From: Owenia fusiformis
Lineage: Eukaryota; Annelida; Polychaeta; Sabellida; Oweniidae
Assembly (NCBI GenBank): GCA_903813345.2
Contig: CAIIXF020000003.1
Coordinates: forward strand, 8,809,912 to 8,873,911
Direction of reading: 5' to 3'
Length of the DNA: 64,000 bases
How positions within the stretch are numbered: position 1 is the first letter of the stretch; each line of letters opens with the position of its first letter. The notes under the pieces were generated by a model. It ran no database searches, was not told where the DNA came from, and saw nothing but the letters and a program-made list of their open reading frames with translations. The translations under genes and the position numbers were made by a program. This document shows, one piece after another, positions 1-12,900 of the stretch.

Positions 1-115
1 ATGTCATCGGCGCATAATTAGATCACGTGATTCAGTTTAATCGGGTGCTTCCAAATTGCTTATAGCAGGGGGAAGAAGGAGGTACGGATTCTGGATACCT
101 GCTTAGGAGGATGGA
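1..115 (-). repeat. Dispersed repeat R1, inverted partial copy
   Basis: The block containing the CATAATTAGATCACGTGATT type sequence and CCTGCTTAGGAGGATG is the reverse complement of sequence at 5961-6125 and 14008-14260. Three copies of one non-coding family in this window suggest a short mobile element. Confidence 0.6.
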
Positions 116-826
116 TCATCTTGACACTTTTAAACATGATAATTGCATGAAATGATAACATAAATAAATAAATAAAATATACTCTGCAAAATAACTGCAG
201 AATTAGTACATTATTTTCCTACATAATCAGCACATAATAGAAAGGTTTCACACAACTATTTCTATGTAAAATGTATCCGCAACCGCTTCTCGTTTTAACT
301 GAATTGTAACTATGCATTAATCTGGTGAATGCATTCCAGATTTTAGATACGTTGGGCTAGAAATGTTTTGTGAAACCTACCTAATTTTTGCTCAATCAGA
401 CACACAGTAAGTGCAAAATTTGTGTTCATGAATCAAATCAGGTTATGTACATAATTAGAATATGTACATAATTAGAATATGTACATAATCAGAATATGTA
501 CATATTTAGAATATGTACATGTTAAGCCTCGTATGATAACCATTTACAATTGATGAATTGACTTGGTTATTTCTTAAAGATCTTTGAATATAAAAGTCAG
601 AATTTAAAACATTTACATTTTAAAACCTGCCGGAAAAGTCAATATAGTGTTATCATCTTCATAACAGAATTCTGGGCCATCATAGATCACAAAGACATTT
701 CTGCGCTCTAGAGATATTAATGCAACTGGATTGTCTGAGATTTTTCTCACATTTTAGAGTATGAGCTTCCTTATTCCGTCCTTGTTCCACTGTTTTGCAC
801 AATTTTTTTTATAAAAAACTAAAAAG
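116..826. other. AT-rich non-coding DNA downstream of ITFG1
   Basis: No coding signal seen. A short array of TATGTACATAATTAGAA-like units lies at about 445-520. The ITFG1 3' UTR probably extends into this stretch, but no clear AATAAA was seen on the minus strand. Confidence 0.4.
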
Positions 827-925
827 TTGTATTCTCCATTGAAAAACTTAAAAAGTTGTATTCTCCATTTAGAAACTTAAAAAGTTGTATTCTCCATTAA
901 GAAACTTAAAAAGTTGTATTCTTCA
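827..925. repeat. 33-bp tandem repeat in the ITFG1 3' UTR, about 3-4 copies
   Basis: AAAAAGTTGTATTCTCCATT units repeat with about 32-33 bp spacing, and the last unit ends within 10 bp of the ITFG1 stop codon (931-933). Confidence 0.8.
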
Positions 926-930
926 CTCTC

Positions 931-3900
931 CTACATAGCATCAAAGTGAAACCTATGCGAGTCTTGTCTCTTTTCTTTTTTATCATCTCTCTGAAAATAT
1001 AACAAGAATGTTTTTTTTGACTGTTGATAGATGTCATGCAATCCAAACAGAATTTCCACCTGATGCCAAGGGTTTGTGTGGGAAATCAAAGCTCATATGT
1101 AAACCAATTATTATGAAATATGTTTCCCTTACGTCAAAGTCTGATCACTAAGGTAAAACAAATTTGAAAAAACAGTGTCAAATGACACTCTATACTGGCA
1201 AATAAGTCACTACTGATCCGCCATCTTTTTGGAACTGCATATTGATTGAAAAACTTACATTATTGTACAGTACAGAGTGTCATTTGATTCTGTTTTTCAA
1301 ATCTGGGGCATTGTTTGACTCTACAATATATATCACCATATCGATCAAAGAATGTGTCTACTTTGAAATTTAAATAAAGAAATCATATAAAACAAAGATT
1401 TGGTGAAGATTGTCCGACAATGCCCTGTGTTCCAACAATGCCCCCATGTACTCTGTATACCTACCTTTTCTTTCCAGTGTAAAATTGCGACTAGACCAGC
1501 GATAAATCCACATGTCCCCAATAATGCGGCAACAGTCAGTAAAACCAATCTACTGGGAGTTACAAATAGTTTCATTTTCCACCTGTAAAATGTAAAAAAA
1601 TACAGTAAAACCTGTGAAATGGAAAACCTCTGTAAGTGGAACATTTTCATAAGTGGAACACTTTTCATTGGCCCATGACCACTGACTCAATGTAACATGA
1701 ACTGTGTAATTGAATTGTCTAACTTTTAGAGATCTAAAAGGTGTTCCACTTTCACAGGTTTACTATACAAAGTCTGACAATCATAGTTTTATTAGTGACT
1801 CAATTATATCAATCATATTTTCATCTTTGTTTCACCACAATTTCATTCACAAAACTACCTCAACAAAGAAACATATTTTCTGTTTAAAATTATCAACAAC
1901 ATATTGAAACAAAATGGAATTTAATGGCATGTTTTCCCTTTTAAACACTGGTATAATAAATAATTCATGGAACACAAATGGGAGCTCAAAATCATTCCCA
2001 TGGTCTTAACTGATTATTGATTACATGTGCTACACAAGATCAGGCCCTGTTCTAGCTTGAACGAAGCTTCAAAATTATGAGTCAGTATGGTACTCGTTAC
2101 GAGGCCTGTAAAAGGTTGTACATCCTTATACGGGCTCCGATGTTAATTGCCTGTGTAATTCAGAGCATCCTATTGGTGGAGCACATTTCAAAGTAACATG
2201 AACTACCACATATAGTTTTGCCAGATATATGAATATCAAAATCCCGGGATCAAAATAAGCACATGAGAGCAGGACTCTTGCTAAGGATTTGATAGCAGCT
2301 TGATAAAACGACATGACAGGCCATTTACAGCCCTAATCAGCACAGTATGGTACATTAAGAGTATGGTATCACTGGTACCATTTGAGTATGGCGCTGAACA
2401 GTGTTCACGTTAGAGTACTGTTTAAGTCTACGGTACCGTACAGTACCATAGCCAAAGCGGTACTTATACAGTACTGTTTGAAATTGCCTGTGTGCAATAT
2501 TATTTTACTATACTTAATGAAAAAATCTATTTGCCATACCAAAAGTAAAATCAGGCAAAGACCAGTGGATGGGTCCTTAGCTCAAACTTTGCTTGGGAGC
2601 TTTGTATGATCATACTCACCAAGATGGTGTTTCTATTGGGTATGGCACGATGGTAATTTGAGAATTTGGTATCACTGATGTCCAAGATCTTTTCCTAATA
2701 TTCTGAAAAACAAAGCAGCATTTTATGTTGCTTAATAAAATTACGTTAATATGCAAAATGTCACCACCTACCATTTGTTACAGACACTGAACACCAATCA
2801 CCAAATGCAAATCTCCAGAAAAAAGTTGGAGATTGAAACAATATGTCACCACTTCCAGTGATGACAGAATAACTGATCTTAAACTCACTATTATTGACAT
2901 TTTATGCACATAATTCTCATAATAATTTTGTTTTCTCCCAAGCCAACTTGAGGATGTTAAATTGCCACCAAAATTCAGCCAGCAAGAGCCACATTTCTGA
3001 ACATGTGGTACCCTAAATTGATATTTGTCTAAAAATGTCCTACCATATTCTTACAAGGCATTAATATGCAAAATGTCACCACCTGCCATTGGTTACAGAC
3101 ACCAACTTCTGAATGCCGACCACTGATTGCCACATGAATTAATTCAAGATTTGGTAAATAAATCGTGTTCAATTTTGAACACTTAATTTTTAAAGTCTGC
3201 TCTGAAAGAAAAGTCTTACCTTATCTTTAGGTCTTGGTACGCCAACATGAAGATTGTCTATAAAGTTTGGAGTTTGCCCTAATCCAAATACTGTGAAGGG
3301 TAACTGTAGCGCAAAATGGGCGGCTTGTGGCATCTGACCCGCTGAAATAGTTCAATAAAATGGAATTTTAAATGATTCTTTCATTTCATATTGAATCCAG
3401 ATGCTCACTTAATAGTAATTTAGGATATTTTTGATACATGCAGAGTATGAACTTTTACTTTATTGCTGCACAAAAAGACATTGAATTATTTTTAAGAGAG
3501 AATCAGATCTAGTGAACAGGCCAACAAAAAGTTGTTTCAGTTTTAGAATATTTCTGGCCCATGTCAGTCCTTGTCATGTCTATTTTCTAAAAATCCCCAA
3601 AGTACACACTTTATTTCAGGAAAACTAAAGATTTTTACAATAATGTATTATTTTCTATAAGAATGGTTACTAGACCATTCTAATTATTGCGAGAAACTAG
3701 ACATTTTTCACCCATTTTTGAGATTTGAATCCATAATACCTTCACCAATTTATAACATATCATGAATCTTTTGGGAGATATTATATTTGAGATTGTAAAG
3801 AAAAGATTAATAGGTCAATTTTCACCCCTATAGATCTGATTTCGCCTTTAAAGCAGATATGAAATGGTATTTTTAACCTAAAGGAATCAATATAATTTTT

Positions 3901-6900
3901 TGATAGATGTATTTGGACATGTTTTCTCATCAGTAGTGTGAAAACTATTTCACTCTAACGATCGTTATAGCTGCTTAATAAGCAATATTCGAATTGGTTG
4001 TGACGTTATTGGCCCCCACGTGATCTCTCTCTGGTCCCCACGTGGCCCGTTTTGGTCCCATTAGATCATGACGTCATAATGCCAAAATGTTTTGTTATTT
4101 GTTTACACAACAATCCTATGGTTGCCGTGACGTTGTGATTACTATGGAAAAAATAAACCAAAGCTATATTTTGTATATGACGTTACTAATCACGTGGGGG
4201 CCAATTTGATTTATCAGTTAGTTTTATTTCGTTATCTATGACCGTTAGCAGTTATCTAACATTTATTTTATAATGGCTATCGCAAGAACTCTACGGTGGG
4301 CTTACAATGGAGAAAACCGCATTTTTGTAGCTGCAAGTTGAGAAAAGCTATTTCAGTTGTCCTTTAATAATTGAATGATTACATATTTAAAATGGCAACA
4401 GGAGCCCAGCGATTTAAATGTTCTTCAAAAAATCACAGAACTTTGTATTCAGAAACAAGGATATCCAGATTCTGGTCTTGAGGATACACCTCATTATACA
4501 AAATATACTTGTTTACTTGACTTAAAAAGCATAGAGTATCATAAATTACCACAGCTTATTTGTGGTCTGCCTTCAGCTGTTGTAGTCCTGTATTGTATAA
4601 ATGGGCCAGGCTGATTCACCCCATAAGGCTGAAAAACAAAAAAGCATGTCACAATTGAGCATTGTTCCCTTGCGACAGGTCATTGTAAGTGCCATATCCC
4701 ACTTTCTAATCTAAAGACAAAATAAAGCTGGAATAAAAGGGTTAAAATCTAATTCTTGGATGTAAAAGGTCACACCTCGTAGTTGACTTTGAAAATCATG
4801 ATAGGTTTTAGAGAAACATGTATTTCTATACATATGTGCTGTGCTGTGCTGTGCCCATTTGTTATTTTATGCTGTATGTATTTATCTTTTGAGCTTAATA
4901 AATTATAGAAATGTCACGGAACAAAACAAATCGGAACAATTCGGAACATTTTGCTTTCTACCAAATAATATTAAGATAAAAGAAATAATAAACTAAAAAT
5001 ACCATATTTTTTTTAAAATTCATGAAAATGTGTACATGTATCACAATATAAATATATTATATATACAATACTATATATTGTATTTATATATACAAAATAA
5101 GCCAATACAAATACATTTACAATAAACTGAAAATACAATAGCCATCACCATAATAAGGCACCTGATTAAACAAATACAAACATGCTGGACATTAAACAGC
5201 CCCTCAAAATATAAAATTTAAAAACTTATTCTAAAGACCCACTTTTTGTCCTTCCTGAAAATGTACCTTTTAAACACACCTGTTTATCTTATATACTTAA
5301 AAAATTAAGAAAGCGATTAAAAAAGGACTAACACACACATATACATGTACATACAGTTTCCCTCTAACTGAACGTTACTGTGCATATAAGCGCCACCTTT
5401 TGGTTTTCATGCAATTTAAAATACCTTTTCTGATTTTGTCTTTAAAAGTTTATTCCAAAATGGTACTGCGGCACCACTTCCCTGTGTTTGTTAAATCATA
5501 AAATGAAATGAAATAAGATATTTAAACATTTTCTCGATTAATGGTTGAATAACAAGGTTGTTAAAAGAGATACTAAGCTTCTACTGTATAAATGGTTATT
5601 TTGCCTAATCATTTAATTTGCCTAATTGCCTAATTTTTTGACAGGTTTGGAAAATTAAATGTCAGAAACATTATCTTCATAATGTTATCCAATGGTAATT
5701 GTGTCTGGTCATTAGGAAAATCAAAATTAGGAAAATGATAAAATTTGACCATATACTGGACTAACTAAAGAGTGGTTACAAAGACACCATCATATACAAC
5801 TCCATAAGATAGCCACCTCATTATGCACCACTCCAGATTTCCACGAGCATGACATAATTTGAAAACAGACAATCGGCCTCGTGAAGACTCATTGATTTGT
5901 ACTCATTAGAGTGATCAGAGCAATGATTTTTAGGATTAGGCAATTTATGATCTATAATAATACATCCTCCTAAGCAGGTGTACAGAATCCGTACCTCCAT
6001 CTTTCGCCCTGCTATTACCAATTTGGAAGTGCCCAATTAAACTGAATCACATGATCTAATTATGCGCAATGATGTATACATGTACATGAAGAAAGAAGAT
6101 ATTCTGGATTTTGAAGCCCTGTGATCGGACGATGTAATAATATGGTTTATACGTTTGGTACAATATACTGACCATTTTTCCATTGGAACAATCACTCTTA
6201 CTACTATTTTCATCAATATTTTTCAAAAATACTCGTAAATCAAAATGAATGACTGACAGCTGACAGACATACAGGGTGATCAGATTAGAATTTAAGGGAA
6301 CAGACAATTGATTGATCCAATTTGATTGGTATTTGAGACAATTTCTAATGAAAAAGTGCTTACCATTTTGCCATTTGGACAGTCACTATCACATAAGCCA
6401 CTCAAAACTGAAAATCAGAAAAGCACAATTCAGTGAAATAAATAGATTAAAGCTGTCAATGTGAAGGAAATTTAAAACATAAGTCATATAAGCCCAGAAA
6501 AATACAGAGTACAATTTTAAAATAAATACTGTGATGTAAAAATTACTACAACTACATGTAATTTTCTGGTCTATAATGGTGTAAATATACATGTATGTCT
6601 ACTTACATGTTTTGAGGCTTGTTCATCATAATATATTTGTCACAAAGATCTTCTGTGATTTATGGCAAATATATACGTAGACCTTAAGATGTTCTTCCGC
6701 CAATTGACTAAGACCTTATTCCACAAATTTTAACAATGATCAAAAACAATGGTCAGCACTGTCCTATACAAATCTGGTCTTCATCCCATAAATAGTATAT
6801 TAAATGGTATTATAAAGTTCCATACCATATAGAAAATGGGTAGGTGGATGTATTTCAAACCACTTACCCATTATTTTTACAAAGCATGCATCTGCGTTGA

Positions 6901-9900
6901 AGTTGTTTTTGTATGCATGGGTCACAGTGGTTCCCGTAGCATCTACACTGCTAAGCATCACATCTAAGACTCCCTGTGGAAAATTAGATATGTAAATCAT
7001 GAAGTTGTTCTGGTACATATAGATCACAGTGGTACCAGTACTGTAGCATCCACACTACTAGCAATCCAAATATGTATAACATTAATTCCTTAATGGTGGG
7101 GATGGAGGAGGGGGTGTTGAATCGTGGGGATGAGGGTGTTGGTGCTTTTGCTTAGATGAACCTCCCATTTCAGCTAAACTTATTTAAATCTTGATTCAAA
7201 AAGTTTCGCCATGCAAATTAATAAAACTATTATTGTATTCAACCACAAATAAATGCCCAAACACCCGCAATATTAGAGAATTTTAAAGAAAATGGATTCA
7301 CTTAGAATGACTCAAACTGAAGTTGATGATCTTTGTCATCATTACGTCATCATCAACTTCAGTTAGAGTCTTTCTAAGTGAAGCCATTTTCTTTAAAATT
7401 CTCCAATATCGTGGTTGTTTGAGCATTTATTTGTCATTATTTACCATTGTAGCTTTATAAATTTGCACGGGGAAACATTTGAAATCCAGATTCAACTTAG
7501 TTTAGCTGATATCGGAGGTTTATCGAAAACGAAAGAATTTCGGCAACTATCTTGAATGAAGCTAATGCAGTTAGAGTCATCCAGCTGTGGAACAGTGATA
7601 AGGAAACAGTGGCTACCCGGCTACTGCACCTCATCTTGAATATTTAGCAACCATGTTCACCAACCATCAAGAACAATTAGACCATGGATGATTTAGTCCA
7701 TCAGAATTCAGGGCATATTGCATAGCTATAACATTCTAGGTCTAGCTGTACAAAATTAATAGCTTTGGAGTCAAGTTTTGGAGACAAATTTCTCATAAAA
7801 ATGTGCAGTTAAAGCTTCAGTCACATTTGTTCTACTGCAGGCATACGGGAGAAAATAGCTTAAAAAATTGATTTAGAAAATCTACATCATACTACTGAGC
7901 CCTATATTTTATGCTGCATATTTCTCGATTCTTGAAATTCAATGCTGCTGTATGATTGTCATCAAATGTGGCTGAAGCATTAGCCTCATAAAACAGTGTA
8001 CTTACATCCCCATAAACGTCATAGAAGGCTGCGAGAATAACATTGTTTACATTCTGTATTCCAGTTCCCCATAAGATCCCAAATGTACGTCCTACATTTT
8101 GACACAATTTGTTCCCGCATGGGATATTCTGTAGCAAGACTGCATTCTGCCGCCTTTTTCTGTTGAGAAAGTAAAAAGTACATGTTTTTGTTAAAAGTGT
8201 GTGTTTTCTAAAAAGTGCATGTTGTTGTCTTATAAAATTAATAATTTAATATACCATGAAACAAAAACACTTTATTGAACATAATCATGAATAAAAAAAC
8301 AAACTTAACCTAGGTTTTAATTCCCTTGCTCATGTTAACTTTGAAGCCTTTCTTGTGTTAACATTGAAGTCTTGCTTATGTTAACATTGAAGCCTTGCTT
8401 GTGTTAACATAGAAGCCTTGCTCGTGATTTCCTGTCTTATAAGTCTCATTGGTCTAGACTTCATGTTTTCCATTGAAATAATGAATTGATTTGTTATTAA
8501 AATAATCAGAATACTCTATAAATGTAAGAACTCAACTCACCCGTCCTCTTCTGTATAAAGTATTGCCAGAGCATCGGGAAACCCGTCCAAGTTATAGTCC
8601 CCTGTGTGGAGGGCGATTGGTAGAAGAGGCCTAGTCACAGGGTTTGATTTTGGTGGAACAAATCCCCAAGTGCCGCCATTTGTGAAGTTCGCCAGTAAGA
8701 GAGACCACTGAAATTGAGAAATTGAAGTTAAGGTTGAGCAGCCATTGATCTCCACAGTTTTTTTTCTCAAGGTGCAAAATTCTCATTTTCACAATTCATA
8801 CCAAAGTTGGTCTAAATATGCCAATTTTTCATGATTTCTCTCATTTTCAAGTGGGTGCAACCTTATTTTCAAAATCTCATGTGGGTGCTGCACCCACTTG
8901 CATTAATACTGGAGAGATCACTACTGCATAAGGTGTTTGTTTAATCAAAACGACATCACAAAAGGAATATTATCTCAAATGATGAATCAGTTATCTCAAA
9001 TTAAATGTTTTATACACAAAGATGTGTTCGCAAGTGTTCCTACGAGAAATGTTATTACAACATTAAGGAATGATTTTCTTAAAAGGGTGTTGACTACACC
9101 TAAGGATATTTTTGCTTTTGATTTAAAAAATCTGATATCACAGTTGTTGATTTGTTCAAAAGATAAAGGTTTTCCTTTAAGACAATATCAATTGAAATGC
9201 TACAAGTAAAGAAAGTTGCTCAGATATTGTGTTTTTTACAAAACAACTTTTTATTTTTTTTATAAAACATGCTGTTGGTAGCCTGCTTAAAACAAGCCCA
9301 GCTACACATTTAACACATTTAACTGCATTGATATATAAGGCCATAAGAAGTAGATTCTTTGTTTTGCGTCCTGGCAAAATCCAAATCATGCAAGGGTACA
9401 AGGAAAACAAACACAAATTCAGGAAAAAACACAAAATTGTTTGCTGAGATATGTATACATTTTATAGGCATAAAAAGGGATGACATAAAGGTTCATTTCG
9501 TCTGATTCTGATTGAATGAAATGCGATGGCACTTTCAGACCCTTGTGCTTGCTATTTGGATGTGTTTGTTTTTTCTGATTTACTCAAAATTGTGCAAGCA
9601 AGGGGACACAAAGCAAAGAATCTACTTCTTATGGCCTAATAATAAGAAGAATAAATTACTATTTGCCCCACCTACCTTATCATTTGAATAAACATAGATG
9701 GAGCTGTCCATGCAGGCATCATCTAAACATAGCGGGACAATCTGGTCTATTACACCATCTTGATCTACAACGAGATTTAACAAAAATATTCAAAATGGCC
9801 CTACAATTTATCATGCCCAAATGCGTATCAGATTTTAGCTCTTCGGTGTGCTCATGCACCTGTAAAAATTTGAAAAAGTTGAACGGATAAGTGGTTTTCC

Positions 9901-12900
9901 TGGAATTTTCTTGATAAGATTGATGTGACACTGATTTTGTGCATATTCCGAAGAATGTAAATCTTACCAATGTCCACGTAAGATGACTGCCCCATGTGTT
10001 TTATTCCATTAATAGGTGGTGTTATAGTCCCATTAAATGTCAAAGCGCCATCTATATTAACCCACTTTTCATAATGATAATTATCCACACCATCACGGTC
10101 AATCATGAGATCTGAAAATGAAAAATAACATACAGGGTGTTCAGGAAATAAAGTGAATAATGTCATAACTTTTTTATTTATTCATGGATTTCAATAAAAT
10201 TTGCAGGGATTATAGATCAAACATATTTAAACTTACTTTTGGAGTTTCAGCTACAAGTGATTTGATTTGTCATTTCTGTGGTTGGTATAGCAACGCGAGT
10301 AGCGCTAAGGCGGGGCACATGGAATAACTGCAGTAGTTTCTGTTTAACAATTAGCTTGGTGCAATTCCATGATAAAATTCTTCTATTGTTTTGTTTTATG
10401 ATATAAAAGTCAAATAAATGCTTTTATAATGATATTCAATGGGATCTTTATGACTTAATGCAGGCATTACATAGAAAGTGGCCCAGGATGCAATTTCTCT
10501 TCCACTTGGACAATTCCCCCTCTCATACTGCTGCCATAATCACTAAAAATTGAGCAGCTGAGATTAGAACAACTCAAGCATCCACCTTATTCACCCAACC
10601 TAGCGCCACATGATTTATACTTCTTTGCTAAATCAAAACGGGACTTAAGAGGACATACTTTTGAGAATACTCATGCCATACATTCACATAATTAAACAGA
10701 CTTCCGGAAAAGAGTCCCGGGGAATGAGTCAAGGAGAATTCTGTGAAGTATTTGAAGAAGGTTCAAGAGGCAAAGAGTTTGTGTCTAGAATGGAGGAAAT
10801 TATGTAGAATAAATTGATAAATTGACAAAGAATTTCTAGCTTTTAGTTATAACTATGTTTAAGCATCCATTTTAAGTCATAAACATGATAGAATCTCTTT
10901 TTAAAACATTTGAAACATGCTAATATGCTGCAGTTATTCAACCTGCCCCGCCTTAGCGCTTCTCACGTTGCTATGACAACCACTGAATCAACCAATCAAA
11001 TCACCTGAAGCTGAAACTCTATCAATACGTAAAAAAAGGTTAAAACCATAATGTCTGAAACTTTCAATGCAATCCATGAACAAATAAAAAAGTAATGACA
11101 TTATTCTCTTTATTTGCTGAACACCCTGTACAGTAAACTTGTCAAATATGACCAACACTGCCACCAACCAAGAGCATGTGTTCACGTTTCAAGGTTTTTC
11201 AAATATACATGTCTATGAGAGATAACAAAATGTATGTTGTTAAAGCTGACTTTCTAAGTCATTCCCTGAAATGTAGGTTCATTAACTCTGTTGGTAGTCT
11301 CTCAAACACCTTGAATTTCTCCCTGAACCTAAACAATTCACTCTATTTTTCTAATACTGATTGCCCTTGTTTTCTGGAATTTGTAAGAAATTGAGTGTCT
11401 TTAAATTGCATGCCTGTTTACTTTTTATTTTATTCCTTTTTTATTTACTTCTATTTTACTCTTCTTTTTGATTTTAAGACTTAGCCACAACTACTCAATA
11501 TGTTTTACATATTTCTTACCTGCAGTGAAATCGCCATCAAGGTCTATAAAAGCATTTGAATGCGGTTTGCGAATTGGCATACTGATATTCGCGACATGAA
11601 CTGTGGGAAGCCATTGCTTTGTAAAGTTTCTTGAACTGGAACTGAAAATATCAAAATCTTAAAAAATATATCCAAACACACAGGCTGGTATCGAAATATT
11701 TGTCCGCTGTGTCGGAGCATGCTATTTTTCATAAAAACACTAAGAATACTTCACGATTTATTTTTTAACTCATATGTTTCGTTATACCATACAAAATTAC
11801 TTACTCCATGCAATGGATATATCATTTGCGGGTAACTTTCACTTCTGTTTGAAGTCCAATTACGCTGGGAAGAAAAGCTATTGAAAATGGCGCCGGAGTA
11901 TCATACTTCAAAATGTACCATTTCTTGTTTAACTTTCTAATGGCACGATATAGTGACACGATAATATTTACACATGGTTTCAGCATAACTATGAAGGTAT
12001 AAATGAGATGTTGATGTATTTGGCCTTTTTAATTCTTTTATAAAAAATAATGTTTAATTTTTATGTCCACTGTGACGGAGCAGTTGCAAATGTAAACTGT
12101 GAAAATGCTCCGTCACAGCGGACAAAAAATATTAATATTATTTTTTATAAAAAACATTAAAAAGACCCAATGCATTAATATATCATTAATACATTCAGAG
12201 TTATGTTGAAAACATATGTTAATATTATCGTGTCACTATATCATGCCATTAAAAAGTTAAATAAAAAAGAAATGGTACATTTTAGAGTTTGATACTCTGG
12301 CGCCGTTTTCAATAGATTTTACTCTTAGCGTTATTGGACTTCAAACAGAAGTGAAGGATACACGCAAATGATATATCCATTGCATGGAGTAAGTAATTAT
12401 CTTTGATATAACGAAACATATGAGTTAAAAAATATATCGTGAAGCATTCTTAGTGTTTTTATGAAAAATAGCATGCTCCGTCACAGCGGACAAATCTTTC
12501 GATACCAGCCTGTGAAACACAGAGCTAACAATAATAGACCGCTTTTGATTCAAAGCTGGACTGGTATGGGGTCAGGGTTGATTTATCCCCTTCACTTATC
12601 CAGTTTTGCAAAGAAAATTTTCTACTGACCAACTAAGATTATCTCAAACTTACCTCATCAAAGGATTTGAATTTGGATTTGAATTTGAATTTCACCTGTT
12701 ATTACTTTTCCCATGAAAAAATCAAATCAAAGTTACTTATCAAAGCAGATAAAACAGCTGATTTTTAAAATGTGAATAGTTCAAACAATAGCAGCAATGG
12801 AAGCATTAGAAGTAGTATATAATCACCTAGATTTCCAAACATAGCGGTTGCCTATTTTTGTCTCTGCCAGAAAATCTGGTATGAGATCTGCATTAAAACT

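Noticed and set aside
4375-4614. A 79-codon plus-strand frame
   Set aside because: It is antisense to ITFG1 exon 12 and its flanks; the minus strand encodes the conserved YGVNQPGPF.
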